Source of the DNA: Sciurus carolinensis | Taxonomy: Eukaryota > Chordata > Mammalia > Rodentia > Sciuridae | Length of the DNA stretch: 64,000 bases | NCBI RefSeq assembly: GCF_902686445.1 | Contig: NC_062226.1 | Location: forward strand, 14,108,001 to 14,172,000 | Reading direction: 5' to 3' | In this document: positions 54,748-64,000 of the stretch, in pieces | How positions within the stretch are numbered: the stretch's first letter is position 1 | Layout: each line of letters begins with the position of its first letter | Program-made: the position numbers and the translations under genes | Notes under the pieces: model-generated | What the model was told of the DNA's origin: nothing | Database searches by the model: none | What the model saw: the letters and a program-made list of their open reading frames with translations, nothing else

Positions 54748-54880
54748 TTTTTAAAATATATTTTTAGTTGCATATGGACACAATGCCTTTACTTTATTTT
54801 TATGTGGTTCTGAGGATCGAACTCAGTGCCTCACACGTGCTAGGCAAGTGCTCTACCACTGAGCCACAACTCCAGCACCA
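54748..54880 (-). mobile_element. ID-like SINE
   Basis: tttagttgcatatggacaca, gttctgaggatcgaactcag, gagccacaactccagc. Confidence 0.93.
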
Positions 54881-55063
54881 GACCTGCTTAACTCTTTTGA
54901 GGTATTTTTATATTAAAGTTTAGCACTTTATCAAGATTTTTTCTCTTAAAAATTTTTTCCATTGAACATTTTTAATAGAGGGAGATCAGGTAGACATAGT
55001 TTGCATATAATGCAGTTTTTGGCTTTTATAAGCTGCATAACACTTTGACATTTAAGATTCTTT

Positions 55064-55138
55064 CTTTTTAAAAAAATTTTTTTTCAGTTGTTAGTGGACC
55101 TTTATTTTATTTACTCATATGCAGTGCTGAGAATAGAA
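55064..55138 (-). mobile_element. Truncated ID-like SINE tail
   Basis: ttcagttgttagtggacctt, catatgcagtgctgagaata; only the 3' part of the element remains. Confidence 0.75.
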
Positions 55139-55159
55139 CATTTTAGCATTTTGCTTCAT

Positions 55160-55163
<4 letters not shown>

Positions 55164-55204
<41 letters not shown>
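55164..55204. repeat. (CA)n microsatellite
   Basis: About 20 CA units. Confidence 0.97.
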
Positions 55205-56012
<808 letters not shown>

Positions 56013-56269
56013 TAATTATTAATTGCATTGAAAAATTCTGAATGTTATAGGTGAAAGGAACTTATAAAAGCAGCAAAATTTTCGTTTTGAGGAATTTACA
56101 ATCTAATCCAAATACATATGTGAAATGATACTTAAAATATCTAAAAACCACCATGATTAGTTAATGCAGGAACTACAAAACTGAGCACGTTTTACTCACT
56201 CTTTCAATGTAACACTAAGTAGTTCTTTGAAGGTACTTAATAATGTTGGCTGATTGTGTTTATGCAATT

Positions 56270-56407
56270 ATCTTTTTAAAAAAATTTTTTTTAGTTGTAG
56301 ATGGACACAGTGTCTTTATTTTATTTATTTTTGTGGTGCTGAGGATCGAACTCAGTGCCCCACCCATGTGAGGCAGGCACTCTACCACTGAGCCACAACC
56401 CAGCCCA
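56270..56407 (-). mobile_element. ID-like SINE
   Basis: tttagttgtagatggacaca, gtgctgaggatcgaactcag, actgagccacaacccagccc. First SINE downstream of the 55822 exon. Confidence 0.93.
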
Positions 56408-56454
56408 TATACAGTTATCTTTCAAACACAGTTAACACACATATATTCCTGGTG

Positions 56455-56610
56455 TATTAGTTATCAATTGCTTCATAACTAATTACCCTAAGATTTAGTG
56501 CTTTAAAACAATAAATATTTCTTATTTCCTATATTTTCTATTACAAGTTTGGGAGCAGCTTAGCTGGATAGTCCTGGTTAGGTTCTTCCTTCCCTTCTTC
56601 TCTTCTATCC
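56455..56610. repeat. Old interspersed repeat, family uncertain
   Basis: ggtgtattagttatcaattg, cttcataactaattacccta: same general type as 14812-15245. Confidence 0.45.
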
Positions 56611-56614
56611 TTTC

Positions 56615-57438
56615 TTTTAAAATCACAGCTTTATTGAGATGTAATTCATATCCATACAATTTATTTAACATGTAAAGTTGAGTGTTTTTTAATGTATGTT
56701 CACAATGTTGTGCAACCATCTTCACAGTCAGTTTGGGAACATTGTCATCACCTCTTCCCATCAAAAATCTCAAAAAGCAAAAACAAACAATTCTATAACC
56801 ATTAGCAATCATTCCCATTTCCTCCAGCCTTTGGCAACCATTAACCTATTTTTCTTCTCTGTGGATTTGCCTGTTCTGAGCAGTTTATATAAATGGAATC
56901 ATACAATATATGGCCTTTTGTATCTGGTTCTTTTACATAGCATATTTTCAAAGTTCATTCACGTTGCAACATATACTGGCACTTCATTCCTTTTGGTTGA
57001 CAAATAATATGCCATTCTATGAATATATACATCATACTTATCCATTCATCAGTTGATGGACATGTGGATTGTTTCTGTTTTCTATCCATTACAAATATTA
57101 CTGTTGTGAACATTTGCATTCATGTTTTTGTGTATACTAGTGTCCATTTCTCTTGGGAATATAACCAGGAGTGGAACTGCTGGATCGTATAGTAGCTTAA
57201 CTTTGTTTAACTCTGTGAGGAACTGTCAGGTTATTTTCCAAAGTGAGTACACCATTTTACATTCTCATTTTCCCCAATATTGTATGAAAGTTCTAAGTTC
57301 TCCACCACCTCATTGAAACTTAATTTTGTCTTTTATGATTGTAGCCATCCTAGCGGATGTGAAGTGGTATTGCATTTTGGCTTTAACTTGCACTTTTCTT
57401 ATGACTAAGTGCTTACTGACCATTTGCATATTTTCTTT
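56615..57438 (-). mobile_element. Old L1 3' end, left half
   Basis: Antisense L1 3' region of an old (L1M-type) subfamily: ctttattgagatgtaattca, then the gtggaactgctggatcgtat region, ending gaccatttgcatattttcttt. It continues without loss at 62368 (agagaaatgtctatttagat), so the younger L1 was inserted here. Confidence 0.85.
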
Positions 57439-57456
57439 CTTTTTTTTTTTATTCTG

Positions 57457-57645
57457 CAAGAGTACTATTTATTAGAAATATTAGGATATGTATCTTTTTA
57501 TGCTTCCAAAGAGGAATTTTAAGAAAAATCTATTTTACTATTATATACAGAGTTTTTAATTATTAGGAAAATCTTACATTCATGAACACCAGTGATTATA
57601 TCAACACTATATAGTGCGTGATAAAGAGGGAATTTTCAAATGATT
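57457..57645 (-). other. Candidate L1 3'-transduced segment
   Basis: This segment sits between the L1 3' UTR with its own AATAAA/A-rich end (about 57650-57690) and a second poly(A) tract (T-run at about 57440-57451), still inside the matching target-site flanks. It does not resemble L1 and carries its own AATAAA (minus strand, about 57466-57471) some 20 bases before the second tail. That layout is expected if the source L1 transcript read through into neighbouring DNA. An alternative is an independent small retroposed 3' UTR. Confidence 0.6.
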
Positions 57646-58085
57646 TAAAATATTTTTTTAAATTTTTTAATTTATTTTTATTGTAAACAAATGGGATACA
57701 TGTTGTTTCTGTTTGTACATGAAGTAAAGGCATACCATTTGTGTAATCATACATCTACATAGGGTAATGGTGTTTGATTCATTCTGTTATCTTTTCCTTC
57801 CCCCCCACCCCCCACTCCTCTTTTCCCTCTATACAGTCCCTTCTTCCTCCATTCTTGCCCCCCTCCTACCCTCCATTATGTGTCATCATCCGCTTATCAG
57901 TGAGATCATTCGTCCTTTGGTTTTTCGAGATTGGCTTATCTCACTTAGCATGATATTCTCCAATTTCATCCATTTGCCTGCAAATGCCATAATTTTATTA
58001 TTCTTTATAGCTGAGTAATATTCCATTATATATATATAATCATATATATAATATATATATCACAGTTTCTTTATCCATTCATCAA

Positions 58086-58646
58086 TCAGAGGACATCTAG
58101 GTTGGTTCCACAATCTGGCTTTGTGAATTGAGCAGCTATGAACATTGATGTGGCTGTATCTCTGTAGTATGCCAATTTTAAATGCTTTGGGTATAGGCCA
58201 AGGATTGGGATAGCTGGGTGAACTGGTGGATTCATTCCAAGCTTTCTGAAAAATCTCCATACTGCTTTCCAGAGTGGCTGCACTAATTTGCAACCCCACC
58301 AGCAATGTATGAGTGTACCTTTTTCCCCACATCCTCGCCAACACCTATTGTTGCTTGTATTCTTGATAATCGCCATTCTGATTGGGGTGAGATGGAATCT
58401 TAGTGTAGTTTTGATTTGTATTTCTCTTATTTCTAGAGATGTTGAACATTTTTTCATATATCTGTTGATTGCTTGTAGATCTTCTTCTGTGAAGTGTCTG
58501 TTCATTTCCTTAGCCCATTTGTTGATTGGATTATTTGTATTCTTGGTGTAGAGTTTTCTGAGTTCTTTATATATTCTAGAAATTAGTGCTTTATCGGAAG
58601 TATGAGTGGCAAAGATTTTCTCCCACTCTGTAGGTTCTCTCTTCAC
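58086..58646 (-). pseudogene. L1 ORF2 C-terminal fragment
   Basis: A 186-residue open stretch with [37 protein letters not shown], the Cys/His region [19 protein letters not shown] and [18 protein letters not shown]. These are the hallmarks of the L1 ORF2 carboxy end. It stops at 58086, and the usual ending (DEWIKK) appears in another frame, so the end is broken. Confidence 0.94.
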
Positions 58647-59064
58647 GTTGCTAATAGTTTCCTTTGTTGAGAGAAAGCTTTTCAGTTTGAATTTAACCCA
58701 GTTATTGATTCTTGCTTTTATTTCTTGTGCTATGGGAGTCCTGTTAAGGAAGTCTGATCCTAAGCTGACATGTCGAAGATTTGGACCTACTTTTTCTTCT
58801 ATAAGATGAAGAGTCTTTGGTCTGATTCCGAGGTCCTTGATCCATTTTGAGTTGAGTTTTGTGCAGGGTGAGAGATAGGGGTTGTTTCATTCTGCTGCAT
58901 ATGGATTTTCAGTTTTCCCAGCACCATTTGTTGAAGAGGCTATCTTTTCTCCATTATATGTTTTTGGCCCCTTTGTCTAGTATGAGAAAATTGTATTTAT
59001 TTGGGTTTGTGTCCATGTCCTCTATTCTGTACCATTGATCTACCTGTCTATTTTGGTACCAATA

Positions 59065-59424
59065 TCATGCCGTTTTTGTTACTATTGCTTTGTAGTATAG
59101 TTGAAGTTCTGGTATTGCGATGCCACCTGTTTCACTCTTCCTGCTAAGGATTGCTTTAGCTATTCTGGGTTTCTTATTCTTCCAGATGAATTTCATGATT
59201 GCTTGTTCTATTTCTGTAAGGTACATCATTGGGATTTTAATTGGAATTGCATTGAATCTGTATAGCACTTTTGGTAGTATGACCATTTTGACAATATTAA
59301 TTCTGCCTATCCAAGAACATGGGAGATCTTTCCATCTTCTAAGGTCTTCCTCAATTTCTTTCTTCAATGTTTTGTAGTTTTCATTGTAGAGATCTTTTAC
59401 CTCTTTGGTTAGATTGATTCCCAA
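59065..59424 (-). pseudogene. L1 ORF2 fragment after the RT palm
   Basis: A 119-residue open stretch beginning [20 protein letters not shown], with [17 protein letters not shown] and [15 protein letters not shown], all typical of L1 ORF2 downstream of the palm. It joins the 62012-62353 fragment once the retrocopy is removed. Confidence 0.93.
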
Positions 59425-59434
59425 TATTTTATTT
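59420..59434. repeat. Target-site duplication of the MAPRE1 retrocopy, left copy
   Basis: 15 bp cccaatattttattt, identical to 61997-62011. The sequence is part of the interrupted L1 ORF2 and reads straight on after 62011 (aaggctattgcaaatgg). Confidence 0.93.
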
Positions 59435-59473
59435 ATTTATTTATTTATTTTTTTTTTTCTTGAAATACAGAAT

Positions 59474-59479
59474 TTTATT
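59474..59479 (-). terminator. Polyadenylation signal AATAAA of the MAPRE1 retrocopy
   Basis: AATAAA on the minus strand (TTTATT on plus), 16-21 bases before the start of the A-tract. It marks the natural 3' end of the copied mRNA. Confidence 0.9.
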
Positions 59480-61120
59480 TAGAAACTGTTTAAAAGTAGG
59501 AAAAAACCCTGTCAAGAAAGACCAGGTGAAAAATGGGTTCCCAACAAAATGGAATTTTAGGGCAACAAAAGTCTAAAAGACCACAAAAGAGAAATAGCAC
59601 CACTGTCATTTGAACAATGGCTAGTTACTTGCATTTTTTGGCATTGTTAATCAATGAATCTGGGTTTTCCTCTGAATTCCACACAGAGCATGCACTACAC
59701 AGCAATTTTATCATAAAATACCTGTTTTCTACACACATTTTAGGATAAGCTACCACCATAAACAAATCAATACAAACACATCAGGGGGTTGAACAATCTC
59801 AGTAGTGGGTAACATACATTTTGCAGAATTCTGCCAAACAAGGGGACTGAATAGGCCATGGGTAAAGCAAATGAGGGAGAGTTAAGGAATGAAATATTTT
59901 AAATATTAATAATTAATTCAGACACGGTACTGTATTTTCTGCAAAAGAAATTAACATTTAATTCTAATGAATTTTATCTCCAAAGAGATTAGTGCACTGG
60001 CAAAGTATTCAGATAACAGTGGAGAGCTGTGGACAGCAGATACCGAAAACACCCCAGCCTTGTAGATCCCAAGATAACGATGGCCTTCACTGATCACTCC
60101 CTTTACTGGAGATCCAGCAAGAGCTTGCAGCATGATCACCTGCCTGCTGTACTTCCAATGCTAAGCAGCAAACTTAACGAGCCAAAGAGGAGTTCCCAGT
60201 GGGCAAGGGGAGCAGAGAAGAGAAACATGTTAAATGTAAACTTAAGATAGTAAAACAGGACACAAACCCATCCAAATGCCAGAGATGTGGGCAATTCTCC
60301 AAAAGTAGTTATTAGATTAAAAAAATGGACACACCTCATTTTTCAAAAACTCAACACACAGAAATTTCAGGAATAAATGGAAAAATCATTAGAGAAACAC
60401 TCAATGAAATGCTCTTCACCTCAAACATCTCGGGGCTGAAACACCTTCTATTCATCCAGGCAACCAAGCTATTTGTTTTTAGCAGGTATGTAATTGGTCA
60501 ATGACACCAAATGGCTTTACAGAGCAACTTCTTAAACTTTGCTTTTGGGACAAAGCCTAGGCCTGTGGGGATTTAAGCAATCCTTCAAGGCCTGTGACAG
60601 CAGTTTCCAAAGGTTCTGAGGTCTGGTCCTTCCTTCCCAGATACAATGTCAGACACATAAAATCTCCTGTCATGTTACATTTTATATTTTGAAATATGGA
60701 AGCATATTTTAAATACTCTTAAGCATTCATTTATTAAAACGTTCTCTGCCAAGATTTCACATTAGCTTAAAACTCAATTCAGTCTTTACTGAAGTCACTA
60801 CCTCAGTGTATTACATAAAAATACCTTCTCCAGCAATCAGTGTGACCAGCAGCCACATGGGAGCCCTATGGTCAGCCTCTTTGTTCCCCAGGTGAACGAA
60901 CTAGATGTTAATACTGCTCTGCTACAAGGTAAAAGCTCCTAACTCAAATTTATTGGTAAAGGAGTGAAACTTCTGCAAAGTGCACTTTTTTAAAAAGAGG
61001 TACTTTTTGCTTATGAAAAGAAACCAGTGAATCCTCTAAGAATAATAAAAAGGAATATTTTACAGTTAAGCACATGATTTGGAGTGAAGAATTCGAATGT
61101 TGCTCTGCTGGTCCAGGCTG

Positions 61121-61927
61121 TTAATACTCTTCTTGTTCCTCCTGTGGGCCCCCTTCATCAGGTATCACAAAGCCTTTGTCTGTGACATAGAGAATGTCTA
61201 CAATCCTCTGTAATACAGGATCGTTTTCCCCCTCATTCTCCTGGCAAATCAATTCAATGTTCCGTAGCTTTCCAAAGTAGAAATCTCTCTCCTTCTCCAA
61301 GTCTTCAACAGTAAGTTTCAACACGTTGACCTGCTGCATCAACTCAGCTGCTTCATCGTCCCCGTTGCCCACGCCAGGGTTCTTTCGCACCACCCCGGGT
61401 CCAGCCTTAGGAGCTGCAGGAGTTCTCTGTGTTGAGATGGGTCTCTGTGGAGCTGCACTGCTCGAGCCGAGAGGTTTCTTCGGTTTATTCAGAGCTGGAG
61501 CAACAAGGGAGGGAGCAACTGCAGTTTCTTGTCCTTGTCTGGCAGCTACAGGGTCATAGTCTTTTCCATCATAGTTTGCATCAAAAAACTTCTTGAACCA
61601 CTGCACAAATTCAAAATTATCCTGAAATTTTCCTTTAACTAATTTATCCACAGGAATTATTTTGTCAACTCCCATCCTCTTAAAACCTGCTTGTAGTATT
61701 TTGAAATTCTGGATATATTCATGTTCTAGTTTAGCTTGGAACTTCACTTTCTTCAAGGCAACAGAGCCGGGGAACAACATGTCCATAAACTGACAATAGG
61801 CAGCTCCTGAGCACAACTGTTCGATCTTTGTCAGATTCAACTGGAGAGACTCATTGATCCAGGCCAGCATGTCATGTCGACTTAGGTTATCACTGGTGAC
61901 TGATGTCGAGTATACGTTCACTGCCAT
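61121..61927 (-). CDS. MAPRE1-like: Intact EB1-like ORF in the MAPRE1 retrocopy (268 aa)
   Basis: The frame runs from ATG (61927-61925, preceded by the MAPRE1-like 5' UTR ending gccgaag) to the stop at 61121 with no frameshift or stop, at the usual EB1 length. Visible parts are an N-terminal calponin-homology microtubule-binding domain (about residues 14-116), a Pro/Ser/Lys-rich linker (about 130-185), the C-terminal coiled coil and EB-homology domain (about 190-255, including [11 protein letters not shown] at 217-227), and the acidic tail ending EEQEEY, which binds CAP-Gly proteins. From memory of human EB1 I see only about five differences (Val56, Gly154, Pro170, Val248, Lys251). If expressed it could track microtubule ends; no promoter evidence is visible. 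It may equally be a young, untranscribed retropseudogene. Confidence 0.9.
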   Translation of the reverse strand: MAVNVYSTSVTSDNLSRHDMLAWINESLQLNLTKIEQLCSGAAYCQFMDMLFPGSVALKKVKFQAKLEHEYIQNFKILQAGFKRMGVDKIIPVDKLVKGKFQDNFEFVQWFKKFFDANYDGKDYDPVAARQGQETAVAPSLVAPALNKPKKPLGSSSAAPQRPISTQRTPAAPKAGPGVVRKNPGVGNGDDEAAELMQQVNVLKLTVEDLEKERDFYFGKLRNIELICQENEGENDPVLQRIVDILYVTDKGFVIPDEGGPQEEQEEY

Positions 61928-61996
61928 CTTCGGCTCTCGGCGGAACTGCTTCCACTGCCGGCGCCGGGCTCCGGTTCCGTCTTCGTCTGGTTCAAA

Positions 61997-62011
61997 CCCA
62001 ATATTTTATTT
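61997..62011. repeat. Target-site duplication of the MAPRE1 retrocopy, right copy
   Basis: Exact match to 59420-59434, immediately upstream of the 5' end of the copied mRNA. Confidence 0.93.
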
Positions 62012-62705
<694 letters not shown>

Positions 62706-63107
62706 TTTACAGAGTTAGGTCTTCTTGTCCTTCAACGTAATTATGACATTGCTTTGAAGGATAAAAATACAGAATAATATACCTTCTGATGCACTTCAGT
62801 ATGATGAAGAAAGCCTGAGACCCATACCAAAATTAGGTCCATATTTTAAAGCTGCATGCAATCAAGCCAGGATAATAAATTGAGGAACCAATCTATGTAA
62901 TCACAATCACTTTTTCCTAATGTATTTAAGTAGCTTTGCACTGGCTCTGACAGATCTGGGACTTCATTCATTAGTGAGCCATCAGTTCTTGGGCTGCACT
63001 AGTTTCTACTCTTCAGATTGTCCTCATCCTTTGTGGTAACCTGAGGCAGAACCACCTGTGTTAATGTGAAGAAATATGTCAGCTTTGTCACCCCTCACAG
63101 TTGGAAG
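62706..63107. other. Unrecognised intronic DNA between L1 pieces
   Basis: About 400 bp with no repeat family or open frame that I recognise, separating the old L1 3' end from the next L1 fragment. Confidence 0.5.
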
Positions 63108-63576
63108 ATCTATCCAGTGATGAGAGAGGACGTTCAAGTCACCTAGTATTATTGTTTTGTGGTCTATTTGAATCTTGAAATTGAGAAGAATTTGTTTGGT
63201 GTACGTAGATGCTCCATTGTTTGGGGCATATGTTTTTATAATTGCTATGTCTTATTGGTGTATGATTCCCTTAAGCAGTTTAAAATGTCCTTCTTTATCT
63301 CTTCTGACTAACTTTTGTTTGAAGTCCACTTTGTCTGATATGAGGATGGAAACTCCTGCTTGTTTATATAGTCCATGTGAGTTATATGATTTTTCCCAAC
63401 CTTTCACCTTCAATCTGTGGATATCTTTTGCTAGGAAGTGAGTTTCTTGAGGACAGTATATTGTTGGATCTTTTTTTTTTTTTAATCCAATCTGCCAGTC
63501 TATGTCTTTTGATGAGTTTAGGCCATTAACATTCAGGGTTATTATTGAGATATAATTTGTGTTCCTGGCCATTTAA
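63108..63576 (-). pseudogene. L1 ORF2 endonuclease-domain fragment
   Basis: Minus-strand translation begins near the ORF2 start (ISIITLNVNGLNS) and includes the APE-type endonuclease features: QETH (63454-63443), RLKVKGWEK, KQAGVSILISDKVDF and KRDKEGHF-like text. After a frame break it continues YAPNNGAST and then L-G-D-L-N near 63130. The element stops at about 63108 in mid-endonuclease without a 3' end or tail, so it is a fragment distinct from the L1 at 57439-62353. Confidence 0.92.
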
Positions 63577-63577
63577 A

Positions 63578-63716
63578 AAAAATTTTTTTTAGTTATAGAT
63601 GGATATAATACCTTTTTATTTTATTTATCCATTTTTATGTGGTGCTGAGGATTGAACCCAGTGCCTCACACAAGCTAGGCAAGTCCTCTACCACCGAGCC
63701 ACAACCCCAGCCCTTG
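63578..63716 (-). mobile_element. ID-like SINE
   Basis: Antisense copy: T-rich tail (aaaaaaaatttttttt), ttatagatggatataatacc, then ggtgctgaggattgaaccca and ccgagccacaaccccagccc. It separates the ORF2 endonuclease fragment from the upstream L1-like sequence. Confidence 0.92.
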
Positions 63717-63719
63717 TTT

Positions 63720-64000
63720 TGTTTTTAACTTGATTTAGTTTCTCCTTTGATTGACCTTTCCTTTAGTGTAGTTCTTCCCTTTGCTGGTTTTCACTGTTGG
63801 TTTTTTTTTTTTTTAAGTTTCCTCCTCATGGAATATTTTGCTGAGAAGGTTCTGTAGTGCAGGCTTTCTACTTGTGAATTCTCTTAACTTTTGTTTATCA
63901 TGGAAGGTTTTTATTTCATCTTCAAATCTGAAGCTTAATTTTGCTGGATATAAAATTCTTGGTTGGCATCCATTTTCTTTCAGAGCTTAATATATGTTAT
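63720..64000 (-). mobile_element. L1-like sequence running off the window
   Basis: Text such as ttgctggatataaaattctt and ggttggcatccattttcttt is typical of antisense L1 upstream of ORF2. No reading frame was recognised. Subfamily and full extent cannot be judged. Confidence 0.6.

Larger units (their letters stand above)
59435..61996 (-). pseudogene. MAPRE1-like: MAPRE1 (EB1) processed retrocopy, near full-length mRNA
   Basis: This is an intronless reverse-transcribed copy of the EB1 microtubule plus-end protein mRNA. Read on the minus strand it has about 69 bp of GC-rich 5' UTR (61996-61928), a complete 268-codon frame, about 1.66 kb of 3' UTR (61120-59459), AATAAA at 59479-59474, and an A-rich tail (59458-59435) that includes AAAT repeats. 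It is bounded by an exact 15-bp direct repeat (cccaatattttattt at 59420-59434 and 61997-62011). These are the hallmarks of L1-mediated retroposition. It lies inside a younger L1 in MEGF9 intron 4 and is antisense to MEGF9. MAPRE1 itself is a multi-exon gene elsewhere. Confidence 0.97.

Noticed and set aside
58288..58551. Hydrophobic plus-strand open frames over 58-59.4 kb
   Set aside because: Antisense shadows of L1 ORF2.
61326..61559. Plus-strand open frame opposite the MAPRE1 retrocopy
   Set aside because: Shadow of the EB1 frame on the other strand; no independent similarity.

Overview
The window is mammalian nuclear DNA, almost certainly from a rodent of the squirrel family (ground squirrel or marmot type). 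The sequence is AT-rich with about 0.3 kb of protein-coding exon per 40 kb. It is crowded with tRNA-derived ID-like SINEs and dimeric B1+ID (B1-dID-like) SINEs of the form I associate with sciurids, plus MIR, L2, L1 and MaLR relics. Nothing in it is prokaryotic or viral-episomal. The species call is an inference from the SINE types.

One host gene runs left to right. Three internal coding exons (26428-26629, 47664-47803, 55822-55965) have GT-AG borders and matching phases (1-2, 2-1, 1-1). Spliced together they encode consecutive laminin-type EGF modules, which I recognise as MEGF9 (multiple EGF-like domains 9). The first exon with the signal peptide lies to the left of the window, and the exons for the last EGF modules, transmembrane segment and tail lie to the right. 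The window therefore consists of the end of intron 1 (at least 26.4 kb), intron 2 (21.0 kb), intron 3 (8.0 kb) and the start of intron 4 (at least 8.0 kb).

The most structured region is 56.6-64 kb, in intron 4, and it is a stack of retrotransposition events on the minus strand. An old L1 3' end (56615-57438 continuing at 62368) was split by a 5'-truncated younger L1 (57439-62353). That L1 appears to carry about 0.2 kb of 3'-transduced DNA. The younger L1 was later split by a full-length processed copy of MAPRE1 (EB1) mRNA (59435-61996) with a poly(A) tail, an exact 15-bp target-site duplication and an uninterrupted 268-codon reading frame. A separate L1 ORF2 endonuclease fragment follows (63108-63576) and L1-like sequence runs to the window end.

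The rest is intronic: about 31 SINE pieces antisense and 10 sense to MEGF9, MIR and L2 relics, old L1 3' ends, one complete solo MaLR LTR (30634-31108) and one partial (8246-8570), a DNA-transposon relic with visible inverted ends (36371-36676), and several microsatellites. I found no undescribed biological system. The points most worth checking are the intact EB1 retrocopy, the probable L1 3' transduction, and the inverted ID elements around the frame-neutral exon 4.
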